This document shows, one piece after another, positions 1-9,828 of a stretch of 64,000 bases of DNA (its first letter is position 1; every line of letters starts with the position of its first letter). Both the position numbers and the translations under genes were made by a program. This stretch comes from Closterium sp. Naga37s-1. Its lineage: Eukaryota; Streptophyta; Zygnematophyceae; Desmidiales; Closteriaceae. The stretch is from contig CANJKZ010000503.1 in the NCBI GenBank assembly GCA_947471745.1, positions 124,001 through 188,000 on the forward strand, in the 5' to 3' direction. The notes below the pieces were generated by a model, which was not told the DNA's origin, ran no database searches, and saw only the letters and a list, made by a program, of their open reading frames with translations.

Positions 1-675
1 CGTTACACCGCAGTCTTCCCTTTGCGCACCAAGGGTGAGGTCACTGGGGTGTTGATCGACTGGATCCGTGCAGCCCGTCTCCAGCTCAGAGAGAGTTTCG
101 GCTCGGACTTTCCTGTTCTGCGTCTGCACTCCGATAGAGGTGGAGAGTTTTCCTCCGACCTTCTGCGAGCTTTCAGCCGTGCGAGGGGCATCCGCCAGAC
201 GTTCACGCTTCCGGCCTCTCCACAGCAAAATGGGATTGCTGAGTGCCGCATTGGCATGGTCATGGACGTCGCTCGTACGTCCATGATCCATGCGGCTGCT
301 CCCCATTTTCTGTGGCCGTTCGCGGTTCAGTACGCCGCGCAGCAGATCAACCTTCAGCCCCGGGTCTCCTTGCCGGAGACCTCCCCCACCCTGCGGTGGA
401 CGGGGAAGGTTAGCGATGCGTCTGCGTTCCGTGTCTGGGGATCTCGGGATTTCGTCCGAGACTTGTCTACGGACAAGCTGTCCTTTCGTGCTGTTCCCTG
501 CGTCTTCCTTGGCTTCCCCCCTGACGCGCCTGGTTGGCAGTTTTACCACCCCACCTCGCGCCGTGTTCTGTCCTCCCAGGACGTCACGTTTGACGAGTCG
601 GTTCCGTACTACCGTCTCTTCCCCTACCGCGCTGCCCCCCTCCCCCCCCCACCGCTCTTCCTCCCCCCCCGATAG
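1..675 (+). pseudogene. pol: copia pol fragment: integrase catalytic core and C-terminal part (element 1)
   Basis: The frame is open from base 1, so the start lies upstream of the window. The second catalytic aspartate is in LHSDRGGEF (D codon 133-135) and the glutamate is in PQQNGIAE (E codon 241-243). The 35 residues between them are the spacing of DDE integrases. The first aspartate must lie before the window. The following WPFAVQYAAQQINLQPR and VFLGFPPDAPGWQFYHP segments match the copia integrase C-terminal region, which ends in a strand-like RRVLSSQDVTFDE. The frame stops at TAG 673-675, just after long C runs. The linker continues in another frame, which is consistent with loss of one C (or gain of two) in the runs. 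In life the enzyme would insert element cDNA into the genome. This copy is not functional as written. Confidence 0.9.
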
Positions 676-2345
676 ACCCCCTCCCCCCTCAGGGTCCTGC
701 CCCCTCAGGTGTGTCCCAGGTAGATGCAGTCGAGCCTGTCGAGGTAGCTATTGACTCTGGTGCTGCTAGGGGTGCTGAGCCTGCGGGTGCCGGGTCTGGG
801 GGTGCTGAGCCTGAGCGTACGGAGCCTGGGGGTGCTGAGTCTGGGGGTGCTGAGTCTGGGGGTGCTGAGTCTGGGGGTGCTGAGCCTGGGGGTGCTGAGT
901 CTGGGGTTGCTGAGTCTGGGGGTGCGGAGCCTGAGGGTGCTGGGCCTGCTCGAGTGGAGCCTGGTGGCACTGGGCCTGGAGGTCCTTCGGGTGCTTTGTC
1001 CCGGCGGGAGCTGCCCTCTCCCCAGGAGCTGCGTGAGTGGTTTGCTCACCGCTGGAGTCGTGCTGCTGGAGCTGGTGGTGCTCCCGGTGCTGGAGGTTCT
1101 GCGGCTGCTGGAGGTTCTGGAGCCACGGGTCCCGGAGGTGCTTGTACCGGCGGTACTGGAGCTGCTGGGCCTGGTGGTGCTGCTGGTGCTGGAGTTGGAG
1201 GTGCTGCTGGCGTAGGCGCTGCTACAGGTACTACTGGAGCTGGTGCTGCTGCTTCTTCCGGTGGTCCTACTGGAGCTGGCGCTGCTAGAGGTCTTGGCGC
1301 TGGAGGTGCTGCTGGAGCTGGTCCTTCTGGGGGTGCTGGAGTTGGCGCTGCTGGAGCTACTGGGGGTGCTGCTGGAGCTAGTGGTGCTGCTGGTGTTGGT
1401 GCTGACGCTCGGGGTGCTAGTGCTGTCCCTGCTGGTTCTGGAGGCGCTGCGCGGCTGCGGCCGTACTTCGTTCCGCTCCTTCAGCAGGTTCTTGGTCTCC
1501 CGCCTTCTACTGGTCCCGCTCCTTCCTTAGAGTGTCCACCGCCTGTCCAGTCTGAGTCACAATTACAGCTGGCCTCCCCACTGCCTGCTCCTTCTCCCTA
1601 CACTGGTCCTACTGGAGGTCTTGCTGAGCGTCGTGAGCCTGAGTCTCGTCCTGCGTCGCCTGTTCGTGCTGCTCGCACTGGTCGTCGTGTTCCGCGTCAG
1701 CGTCCTCCTGCGGTCCCAGGCACGCACCAGATGGCACTCCGTCCTTCCACTGCTCCACTGCGTGTCCCTTTGCCGTCTCCTCCAGAGTCCTCTCTTCCTG
1801 CTCTTGCTGACCCAGAGTCTGACTCCCTTCGTGCTGCCAGTCCTACTGTCACGCGTCTCCTGGCTACTGTTGTCACTAACCCTTCCTTTGAGTCCACTGC
1901 TGCGTCTGCCTTAGTTGCTGAGCTTGTCGACTTCGCTGCTCACTGTCGTCTAGACTACGCCGCTAGTCTTGTTGCTGAGTCTGAGTCTGTCTGTCCTCTG
2001 TCCGTCGGGGGTGAGTGTGCTCTTAGCACCGACGTCCTTGAGGACAGGCAGGAGGAGTTCCAGTGTTTTGCTGCTGCTTTACCTCATCTCGTGTCCATGC
2101 TGATTGCCCCTGAGGGAGACTTGGATGCACCAGACATCCCGACTCCGCGCTCTTACGCAGAGGCGATAGAGGGTCCCTACTCCTCTCAGTGGCAGTCAGC
2201 CATGGACGCAGAGATGGCTTCCTGGAAGTCCACAGGCACCTACGTTGACGAGGTTCCCCCACCTGGGGCGAACATCGTCAGTGACATGTGGATTTTCAGG
2301 GTGAAGCGGCCGCCGGGTTCTCCGCCTGTCTTCAAGGCACGTTAA
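676..2345 (+). pseudogene. pol: copia pol fragment: Gly/Ala/Glu/Pro-rich linker and N-terminal reverse transcriptase (element 1)
   Basis: This is the continuation of pol in the frame of base 711. From about 711 to 1450 it encodes a low-complexity linker with Gly-Gly-Ala-Glu-Ser/Pro pentapeptides, then Gly/Ala-rich stretches. A Pro/Ser/Arg-rich part follows to about 1830 and an acidic part to about 2130. The RT domain begins near 2145 with YAEAIEGPYSSQWQSAMDAE, the conserved copia RT entry (usually WxxAMxxE), and reaches WIFRVKRPPGSPPVFKAR. There TAA at 2343-2345 replaces the TAC tyrosine codon found at the same place in element 2 (KARYVARGF), so this is a one-base nonsense mutation. No initiator is expected, since this is the inside of a polyprotein. 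Confidence 0.88.
781..960 (+). repeat. 15-bp coding tandem repeat in the pol linker (element 1)
   Basis: The unit GGTGCTGAGTCTGGG and close variants recur with a 15-bp period, encoding Gly-Ala-Glu-Ser/Pro-Gly. The most regular copies are at about 830-905. The period is a multiple of three, so copy-number change keeps the reading frame. Further Gly/Ala-coding repeats (GGTGCTGCTGGAGCT-like) follow at about 1060-1440. Confidence 0.8.
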
Positions 2346-3717
2346 GTGGCTCGAGGCTTCAGTCAGCGGCAGGGAGTTGACTACTTTCAGACCTTCTCCC
2401 CCACCCCGAAGATGACCACTCTTCGGGTGCTGCTGCACATAGCCGCTCAGCGCGACTACGAGCTTCACTCTTTTGACTTCAGCACTGCTTTCCTACAGGG
2501 CAGCCTGCACGAGGAGATCTGGCTGCGCCGCCCACCTGGCTTCACTGGGTCGTTTCCTCCTGGTACCCAGTGGAGCCTCCGGCGGCCAGTCTACGGTCTC
2601 CGCCAGGCGTCCCGTGAGTGGCACGACACACTGAGGACTACACTTGTGTTTTCTTGGGTTTGCTCCTTCTACTGCCGACCCGTCGCTGTTTCTACGCACC
2701 GACACCTCTTTGCCGCCGTTCTACATCCTCGTGTACGTCGACGACTTGGTCTTTGCTACTGCTGACACTGCTGGACTCGCCCACGTGAAGTCCGAGCTGC
2801 AGAAGAGACACACGTGCACAGACCTGGGTGAACTACGCAGCTACCTTGGCTTGCAGATCACCCGAGACAGAGCATGGCGCACCATTACCCTGACTCAGTC
2901 ACACATGTTGCAGCAGGTCCTTCAGCACTTCGACTTCACGTACTCCTCGCCTCAGGCCACTCCTCTGTCTACTCGCCACTCGCTCTCAGCTCTGCCTTCG
3001 GATAAGTCCGTAGAGCCGAGTGGCCCGTACCCAGAGCTTGTTGGCTGCCTCATGTACCTGATGACCTGCACTCGTCCTGACCTAGCATACCCTCTTAGCA
3101 TCTTAGCATGCTATGTTGCTCCTGGGAGTCACCGACCAGAGCACATGGCTACTGCGAAGAGGGTGTTGCGCTACTTGTGCAGTACGTCGGGCATGGGGCT
3201 CGTGCTTGGAGGGCGGAGTTCAGTGGTCCTGACTGGTCACGCAGATGCTTCTTGGGCTAACGACTTGGCTACGCAGCGGTCGTCACAGGCTTACACTTTC
3301 AGGCTTGGTTCCGGCTCTGTTTCGTGGCGGTCTACCCGATCGTCTTCTGTTCTCGGCTCCAGCTGTGAGGCCGAGATCTACGCAGGGGCCATGGCTGCAC
3401 AGGAGTTACGTTGGCTCACCTACCTGCTGACCGACCTGGGAGAGCCGCCTCGTTCTCCTCCAGTTCTGTACGTGGACAACAAGGCCATGCTGGCCTTGTG
3501 TCGGGAGCACAGACTGGAGCACAGAACGAAGCACATTGCTCTTCGCTACTTCCTTGCTCGTGAGCTGCAGCAACGTGGTCAGCTGCGTCTTGCTTACGTG
3601 GCCTCTCAGGCCAACACTGCTGATATCTTTACCAAGGCACTTCAGCCTTGTCATCATCAGCGCTTTTGTACGATGCTAGGTCTTGTGCCTACTTTGCCTC
3701 ACTTGCTCACTTCTTGA
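2346..3717 (+). pseudogene. pol: copia pol fragment: reverse transcriptase catalytic part and RNase H (element 1)
   Basis: After the nonsense codon the same frame continues VARGFSQRQGVDYFQTFSPT and FDFSTAFLQGSLHEEIWLR, which carries a catalytic RT aspartate, then RPVYGLRQASREWHDTL. An extra base near 2645-2656 then moves it into the frame of base 2644; element 2 has one base fewer in ACACTTGCGGCTCTTGGG. In the new frame come PSTADPSLFL and the catalytic YVDD at 2734-2745, then the connection domain and RNase H. RNase H is recognised by GHADASWAND, SCEAEIYAGAMAAQELRWL and LYVDNKAMLALC, ending in ANTADIFTKAL. TGA at 3715-3717 closes pol. The element 1 copy of RNase H has no internal stop. Confidence 0.9.
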
Positions 3718-3842
3718 CCTTGCTTGTACTGTGATCTATCTATACCTGCACTTGCTTGTTTACCTTTATATATAATCTTGCATGCGAACTGGCCTTGTGG
3801 CCTTGAACTTGTGCTCGGAATGTGTGGTGCCGTTGTGATCCA
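3718..3842 (+). other. 3' untranslated remnant of element 1, ending at a deletion junction
   Basis: This non-coding stretch aligns with the sequence after the pol stop of element 2: both have TGTACTGTGATCTAT, a TATATA tract, GAACTGGCCTTGTGGCC and GTTGTGATCCAC. After about 3842 the match ends and G/A-rich linker coding sequence of element 2 begins. The 3' LTR of element 1 and the 5' half of element 2 are therefore missing. Confidence 0.75.
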
Positions 3843-5289
3843 CGCTTCTGGATCTCGGGTCTCTGCCGCTGGAGGTACTTCTGCTGATGTCACTGGAGTT
3901 GGGAGTGGTGCTGGTCCCGGAGGTGCTCGTACTGGAGGTACTGGAGTTGCTGGGGCTGGAGGTGCTAAGCCTGAGGGTGCTACTGCTGGAGACCCTGGGT
4001 CTGAAGGTGCTACTGCTGGAGACACTGAGGCTGGAGACCCTGGGACTGGAGGTGCCGGTTCTGGGGGTGCTGCTGCTGGTGGAGCTGGTCCTGGAGGAGC
4101 TGGCGCTGAGGGTTCTGGAGCTGCTGGAGGTGCTGGAGCTGCTGGGGGTGCTGGAGCTGCTGGTGCTGGTGGCACTGCGCAGCCGCGCCTGTTCTTTGCT
4201 CCACCGTCTCCGTCGTCTCAGCCACCGTCTGACTCTGTGCTTCGCCATGTTCTTAGTCTCCCTTCGTCTACTGGTCTTCCGTTACAGCCTGGCTCACCGC
4301 TGCCTGCTCCTTCTCCTTGCACTGAGCGGCCAGGGAGTTTTACTACGCGTCGTGAGCCTGCGTCGCGTCCTGTCTTGCCTGTCCGTTCTGGTAGTTCCGG
4401 TCGTCGTGTTCCTCGTTCGCGTCAGCCGGCTGTCCCCGGCACCCACCTCGTAGTTCGTCGTCCTTCCTCTCCTCCGCAGCGTGTTCCCCTGCTATCCCCT
4501 CCTGGGTCTTCTCTGCCTACCGTTCCTGTGCTCGAGTCTGACCGCACCCGTGCTGCTCACCCTACTGTCACGCGTCTGCTAGCCACAGTTGTCACTGACC
4601 CGTCGTTTGAGTCTGCTGCTGCGTCTGCCTTTGTTGCTGAGCTTGTTGACTTTGCTGCTGCCTGTCGTCTAGACTACGCCGCTAGTCTTGTTGCTGAGTC
4701 TGAGTCTGTCTGTCCTCCGTCCGTCGGGGGTGAGTGTGCTCTTGGCACGGACGTCCTTGAGGACAGGCAGGAGGACCTTGAGTGTCTTGCAGCCGCTGCG
4801 CCTCATCTCGTGTCCATGCTGCTTGCCCCTGAGGGAGACCCGGATGCTCCAGACATCCCGACCCCGCGCTCTTACGCTGAGGCAATCGCGGGTGAGTACT
4901 CCTCTCAGTGGCAGACAGCCATGGACGCAAAGATGGCATCCTGGAAGTCCATAGGCACCTACGTCGATGAGGTTCCCCCTCCTGGGGCGAACATCGTCAG
5001 TGGCATGTGGATTTTCAGGGTGAAGCGGCCGCCAGGTTCTCCGCCTGTCTTCAAGGCTCGTTACGTTGCACGAGGTTTCAGTCAGCGAGAGGGAGTTGAC
5101 TTCTTCCAGACCTTCTCCCCCACCCCGAAGATGACCACTCTTCGGGTACTGCTGCACGTTGCCGCTCAGCGTGACTACGAGCTTCACTCTCTCGACTTCA
5201 GCACAGCTTTCCTACAGGGCAGCCTGCACGAGGAGATCTGGCTGCGCCGCCCTCCTGGCTTCACTGGGTCGTTCCCTCCTGTTACCTAG
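3843..5289 (+). pseudogene. pol: copia pol fragment: linker and N-terminal reverse transcriptase (element 2)
   Basis: The frame starts abruptly at the fusion point inside the Gly/Ala-rich linker (GGTSADVTGVGSGAGPGG), continues through Pro/Ser/Arg-rich sequence and enters RT at about 4870 with YAEAIAGEYSSQWQTAMDAK. WIFRVKRPPGSPPVFKARYV, FFQTFSPTPKMTTLRVLL and LDFSTAFLQGSLHEEIW follow in one frame. TAG at 5287-5289 interrupts it where element 1 has CAG (Gln) in GTQWSLRRP, which is a C-to-T change. The frame is also open upstream through element 1's 3' untranslated sequence (an ATG at 3724), but that extension is a by-product of the fusion and not a real N-terminus. Confidence 0.85.
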
Positions 5290-6430
5290 TGGAGCCTCCG
5301 GCGGCCGGTCTACTGTCTCCGCCAGGCGCCACGTGAGTGGCACGACACACTGAGGACGACACTTGCGGCTCTTGGGTTCGCGCCTTCTACTGCTGACCCG
5401 TCGCTGTTTCTGCGCACCGACACTTTGCTGCCGCCGTTCTACATCCTCGTGTACGTCGACGACTTGGTCTTTGCCACTGCTGACACTGAGGCTCTCGCCC
5501 TGTTGAAGTCGGAGTTGCAGAAGAGACACACGTGCATAGACCTGGGTGAGCTGTGCAGTTACCTTGGCTTGCAGATCACCCGGGACAGAGCACGCCACAC
5601 CATCACACTGACTCAGTCACACATGGTGCAGCAGGTCTTTCAGCGCTTCGGCTTCACCTGGTCCTTGCCACAGCACACTCCTCTGGCTACAGGTCACTCG
5701 CTCTCAGCTCCACCTTCGGACGAGTCTGTAGAGCCGAGTGGTCCTTACCCAGAGCTAGTGGGCTGCCTCATGTACCTGATGACCTGCACTCGTCCTGACC
5801 TTGCGTACCCTCTTGGCCTTCTCGCTCGCTATGTGGCTCCTGGTAGGCACCGACCAGAGCACATGGCTGCTGCTAAGACGGTACTGCGCTACTTGTGCAG
5901 TACGTCGGGCATGGGGCTCGTGCTTGGAGGGCGGAGCTCAGTTGTCCTCACTGGGCATTCGGACGCTTCTTGGGTTGACGACCTGGCTACACAGCGGTCG
6001 TCACGGGGTTTCACCTTCAGCCTTGGCCCTGGCTCTGTTTCTTGGCGGTCTACACGCTCGTCTTCTGTTCTCGTCTTCAGTTGTGAGGCTGAGATCTACG
6101 CCACAGCCATGGCTGCACAGGAGCTACGCTGGCTCACCTACCTGCGGACCGACCTGGGAGAGCGGCCTCGTTCTCCTCCAGTGCTGTACGTAGACAACAA
6201 GGCCGCCATTGCCTTGTGTCAGGAGCACAGACTGGAGCACAGAGCGAAGCACATCGCTCTGCGTTACTTCCTGGCTCAAGAGTTGCAGCAGCGAGGTCAG
6301 CTTCGTCTTGCGTTACGTGGCCACTCGTGCCAACACTGCTGATATATTCACCAAGGCACTTCCGTCTGGTGATCATCAGCGTTTCTGCATTTTGTTAGGC
6401 CTTGTGCCCACTTTTCCTCACTTGTTGTAG
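5290..6430 (+). pseudogene. pol: copia pol fragment: reverse transcriptase catalytic part and RNase H (element 2)
   Basis: This continues in the same frame as the upstream piece: WSLRRPVYCLRQAPREW, PSTADPSLFLRTD, then the catalytic YVDD at 5452-5463. The usual VYGLRQ glycine is Cys here (TGT 5314-5316), a further sign of decay. RNase H follows with GHSDASWVDD, SCEAEIYATAMAAQELRWL and LYVDNKAAIALCQ. Near 6310 an extra base (CTTGCGTTACGTGGCC against CTTGCTTACGTGGCC in element 1) shifts the frame. The final LRYVATRANTADIFTKAL and the tail to TAG 6428-6430 therefore lie in the next frame; the uncorrected frame ends at 6342. Confidence 0.88.
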
Positions 6431-6656
6431 ACTTTGTTTGTACTGTGATCTATATATATACCTGCTTGCTTGCTCTGCTAGGTAGAGATCACTGTGCTGC
6501 TGTTGTTGCATATATAACTCTGCATGTGAACTGGCCTTGTGGCCCTTTGCTTGTGCTCAGTGTGTGTGGTGACGTTGTGATCCACCATGAGCTTGCTTTG
6601 CTTCTCTTGACTGGTCTTGTGACCCCTTGCTCTCCCCCACTTTGCCTATGGGGGTG
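6431..6656 (+). other. 3' untranslated region of element 2 with polypurine tract at its end
   Basis: This AT-rich, non-coding sequence contains TATATATATA near 6452 and matches the tail of element 1 up to about 6592. It ends in TATGGGGGTG (6647-6656), a G-rich purine tract placed directly before the TGTCA terminus of the LTR. That is where the plus-strand primer of an LTR retrotransposon sits. Confidence 0.65.
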
Positions 6657-6790
6657 TGTCAAATGATATATATGCTATATATGCTTAGGCTGTAGCGGGG
6701 TAGCCAATATGGGGTACAACCCCTTTTAGGGTTTCATATTTGTACCCATCTCTTTCATAGTTCATTCATTCCTGCTGCTAGATTCTAACA
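6657..6790 (+). repeat. 3' LTR of element 2 (134 bp)
   Basis: It begins TGTCAAATG and ends GATTCTAACA, with the TGT...ACA termini expected of an LTR. It is colinear with the solo LTR at 7308-7451: the start, a GCGGGGTA/GTGGGGTA block, TACAACCC, TTAGGGTTT, CTGCTGCTAG, GTTCATT and the end all recur in order. That comparison sets the boundaries. A TATATATGCTATATATG stretch near its start could be a promoter TATA element. At about 134 bp the LTR is short for copia but within the known range. The 40 bp that follow (6791-6830) are unique flank in which I see nothing. Confidence 0.75.
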
Positions 6791-6830
6791 CCTAACCATT
6801 AATCGGCAAAAACAGTCAAAATCATAGGCG

Positions 6831-7307
6831 TAATGGTAATGATAATGATAATGGTTATGGTAACAATTATGCTAATGGTAATGGTAATACTAATGGCAAT
6901 GGTAGTGCTTATGGTAATAGTAATGGTAATGGGAATGGTAATGGTAATGCCAATGGTAATCCTCATGGGAATGCTAATGCTAATGCAAATGGTAATGCTC
7001 ATGGTAATGGTAATGCTTATAGTAGTGGTAATGGTAATGGTAATGGCAATGATAATGGTAATAATAATGGTAATGGTAATGCTAATGGTAATGCTAATGG
7101 TAATGGTTATGCTAACGGTAATGGTAATGGTAATAGTACTGGTAATGGTAATGGTAATGGTAATAGTAATGGTAAAATTAATGGTAATGGTAATGGTAAT
7201 GCTAATGTTAATGGTAATGGTAATGCCAATGGTAATGATAATGCTAATGGTTATGGCAATGGTAATGCTAATGGCAAAAGTAATGGTAATGGTAATGGTA
7301 ATCTTAA
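6831..7307. repeat. GGTAAT hexanucleotide array, left part
   Basis: This is a degenerate tandem array of GGTAAT. Variants such as GCTAAT, AGTAAT, GATAAT, CATGGT and TATGGT are common, but almost every third base (in the GGT AAT phase) stays T. It is continuous with the right part at 7452; the two were one array before the solo LTR inserted. Long open frames here follow mechanically from the repeat and are not genes. Confidence 0.95.
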
Positions 7308-7451
7308 TGTCAGAATGTTATAATTGTCTAGCCTGCAGTGGGGTACTCTATAGCGAGTACAACCCAATTAGGGTTTCCTATATGTATGCCAACTGCTGCT
7401 AGTGCAAATCCCCCCTTTGTTCATTTCTCCTTCTGACTGCTGATTCTGACA
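7308..7451 (+). mobile_element. solo copia LTR (144 bp) with CTTAA target-site duplication
   Basis: It is bounded by a perfect 7-bp terminal inverted repeat, TGTCAGA at 7308-7314 and TCTGACA at 7445-7451. Identical 5-bp direct repeats CTTAA flank it at 7303-7307 and 7452-7456. Its inside is colinear with the 3' LTR of element 2 (shared GGGGTAC, TACAACCC, TTAGGGTTT and CTGCTGCTAG blocks), so it belongs to that family or a sister family. No internal element sequence is present, so this is a solo LTR left by LTR-LTR recombination. Joining the flanks over one CTTAA restores an in-phase AAT CTT AAT GGT array. Confidence 0.92.
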
Positions 7452-9828
7452 CTTAATGGTAATGGTAATGATAATGGTAATGGTAATGGTAATGGTAATG
7501 GTAATGCTTATGATAATGGTAATGGTAATGGTAATGGAAGTAGTTTTGATAATGGTAATGCTCATGGTAGTGGTAATGGTAATGGTAATGGTAATAGTAA
7601 TGGTAATGGTAATGCTCATGGTAGTGGTAATGGTAATGGTAATGGTAATGGTAATAGTAATGGTAATGGTAATGGTAATGTTGATAATATTAATAATGCG
7701 AATGGTAATGGTAATGGTAATGCTAATGGTAATGCTTATAGTAATGGTAACGCGTATGGTAATGGTAATGGTAATGGTAATGGTAATGGTAATGGTTATG
7801 ATAATGCCAATGAGAATGGTAAATTCTAATGATTATGGTAATGGTAATCTTAATGGTAATGGTAATGGTAATGGTAATGGTAATGGTAATGGTAATGGTA
7901 ATGGTAATGGCAATGCTTATGATAATGGTAATGATAGTGGTAATGGTAATGGTAATGGTAGTGGTAATGGTAATGGTAATGGTAATATTAATGGTAATGA
8001 TAATTCTAATGGTAATGGTAATGCTAACGGTAATGGTAATGGTAATGGTAATGGTAATAGTAATGGTAATGGAAATGCTAATGGTTATGGTAATGGTAAT
8101 GCTAATGCTAATGGTAATGCTAATGGTAATACTCATGGTAATGGTAACGCGTATGGTAATGGTAATGGTAATGGTAATGGTAATGGTAATGATAATGCTA
8201 ACGGTAATGGTAATGGTAATGGTAGTGGTAATGGTAATGGTAATGGTAATGATAATGCTAATGGTAATGCTAATGGTAGTGATCATGGTAATGGTAATGC
8301 TTATGGTAATGGTAATGATAGTGGTAATGGTAATGGTAATGGTAGTAGTAATGGTAATGATAATGCTAATGGTAATGGTAATGGTAATGCTAACGGTAAT
8401 GGTAATGGTAATGGTAATAGTAATGGTAATGGAAATGCTAATGGTTATGGTAATGGTAATGGTAATGCTAATGGTAATGCTCATGGTAATGCTCATGGTA
8501 ATGGAAATGCGTATGGTAATGGTAATGGTAATGGTAATGATAATGGTAATGGTAATGCTAATGGGAATGCTCATGGTAATGGAAATGCTTATGGTAATGG
8601 TAATGGTAATGCCAATGGTAATGGTAATGCTAATAAATATGGTAATGGTAATGCTAATGGCAATAGTAATGGTAATGGTAATTGTAATGCTAATGGTAAT
8701 GGTAATGGTAATAGTAATGGTAATGATAATGGTAATGGTAATGCTTATGCTGATGGTAATGCTAATGGGAGTCCTAATGGTAATGCTAATGCTAATGCAT
8801 ATGATAATGCTAATGGTAATACTCATGGTAATGGTAATGGTTATGGTCATGCTAATGCTAATGGCAATAGTAATCGTAATGGTAATGGTAATCTTAATGG
8901 TAATGGTAATGATAATGGTAATGGTAATGGTAATGGTAATGGTAATGGTAATGGTAATGATAATGTTAATGCTAATGGTAATGCTCATGGTAATGGTAAT
9001 GCTTATGGTAATGATAATGGTAATTGTAATGGTAATGATAATGGTAATGGTAATGGTTATGGTAATGGTAATAGTAATGGTAATGGTAATGCTCATGGTA
9101 GTGGTAATTGTAATGGTAATGGTAATGGTAATGGTAATGGTAATGCTAATGGTAATGGTAATACTAATGGGAATGTTAATGGTAATGCTAATGGTAATGG
9201 TAATGCTTATGGTAATGGTAATGGTAATGGTAATGGTAATGGTAATGGTAATGGTAATGGTAATGCTAATACTAATGTTAATGGTAATAATAATGCGAAT
9301 GGTAATGGTAATGGTAATGCGTATGGTAATGGTAATGGTAATGGTAATGCCAATCGTAATGGTAATGCTAATGATTATGGTAATGGTAATGCTAACGGCA
9401 ATAGTAATGGTAATGGTGATGCTAATGGTAATGATTATGCTAATGGTAATGCTAATGCTGATGGTAATGCTAACGGTCATCCTAATGGTAATGCTAATGC
9501 TAATGGTAATGCTAATGGTAATGCTCATGGTAATGGTAATGGTAATGCTTAAGGTAATGGTAATGGTAATGGTAATGGTAATGGTAATAGTAATGGTAAT
9601 GGAAATGCTAATGGTTATTGTAATGGCAATGATAATGCTAATGGTAATGCTCATGGTAATGCTTATGGTAAAGGTAATGCTTATGGTAATGGTAATGGTA
9701 ATGGTCATGGTAATGGTAATGGAAACGGTAATGCTAATGCTAATGGTAATGCTCATAGTAATGGTAATGCGTATGGTAATGGTAATGGTAATGCTTATGA
9801 TATTGGTAATGGTAATGGTAATGGTTGG
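7452..9828. repeat. GGTAAT hexanucleotide array, right part
   Basis: About 2.4 kb of the same degenerate hexanucleotide as the left part, some 395 units. A weak higher-order pattern is visible: a block containing GGAAATGCTAATGGTTATGG recurs at about 8068, 8430 and 9600, and GATAGTGGTAATGG recurs about 384 bp apart (near 7930 and 8317). A 698-codon Asn-Gly frame (7456-9552) and long Ile-Thr and Met-Val frames are open only because GGTAAT contains a stop in a single phase. The array ends at GGTTGGCCGCC, where the 173-bp satellite starts. Confidence 0.95.

Larger units (their letters stand above)
1..3842 (+). mobile_element. Ty1/copia retrotransposon, element 1: 5' side outside the window, 3' side truncated
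   Basis: This stretch holds the integrase, linker, reverse transcriptase and RNase H parts of a copia pol gene, followed by about 125 bp of 3' untranslated sequence. The order integrase before RT before RNase H is diagnostic of Ty1/copia rather than Ty3/gypsy. The coding frame is broken three times: a frame change near the C-rich run at about 640-680, a nonsense codon at 2343-2345 and a +1 frameshift near 2645-2656. The 3' non-coding part (3718-3842) matches the corresponding part of element 2 (from 6431) until the shared string GTTGTGATCCAC. There it jumps into the linker of element 2, so no 3' LTR remains. The element is defective. Confidence 0.9.
3843..6790 (+). mobile_element. Ty1/copia retrotransposon, element 2: 5'-deleted, with 3' LTR
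   Basis: This is a second copia copy, closely related to element 1 but clearly not identical. It retains only the 3' part of the linker, RT, RNase H, the 3' untranslated region, a polypurine tract and a short 3' LTR. The 5' LTR, PBS, gag, protease and integrase are absent. Pol carries a nonsense codon (TAG 5287-5289) and a +1 frameshift near 6310, so it is dead. The downstream end is defined by the LTR terminus TTCTAACA at 6790. Confidence 0.85.

Noticed and set aside
3724..4180. A separate host gene starting at ATG 3724
   Set aside because: The first ~40 codons are element 1 untranslated sequence fused by deletion to the element 2 linker; there is no independent gene signal.
6740..7380. Telomere-like TTAGGGTTT motifs
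   Set aside because: One occurrence in each of the two short LTRs, as part of the shared LTR sequence and not a tandem telomeric array.
7456..9552. A 698-residue Asn-Gly-rich protein, and ~680-residue Met-Val and Ile-Thr frames on both strands
   Set aside because: GGTAAT contains a stop in only one phase, so other frames stay open automatically. The third base of the triplets is the conserved one, contrary to protein selection.
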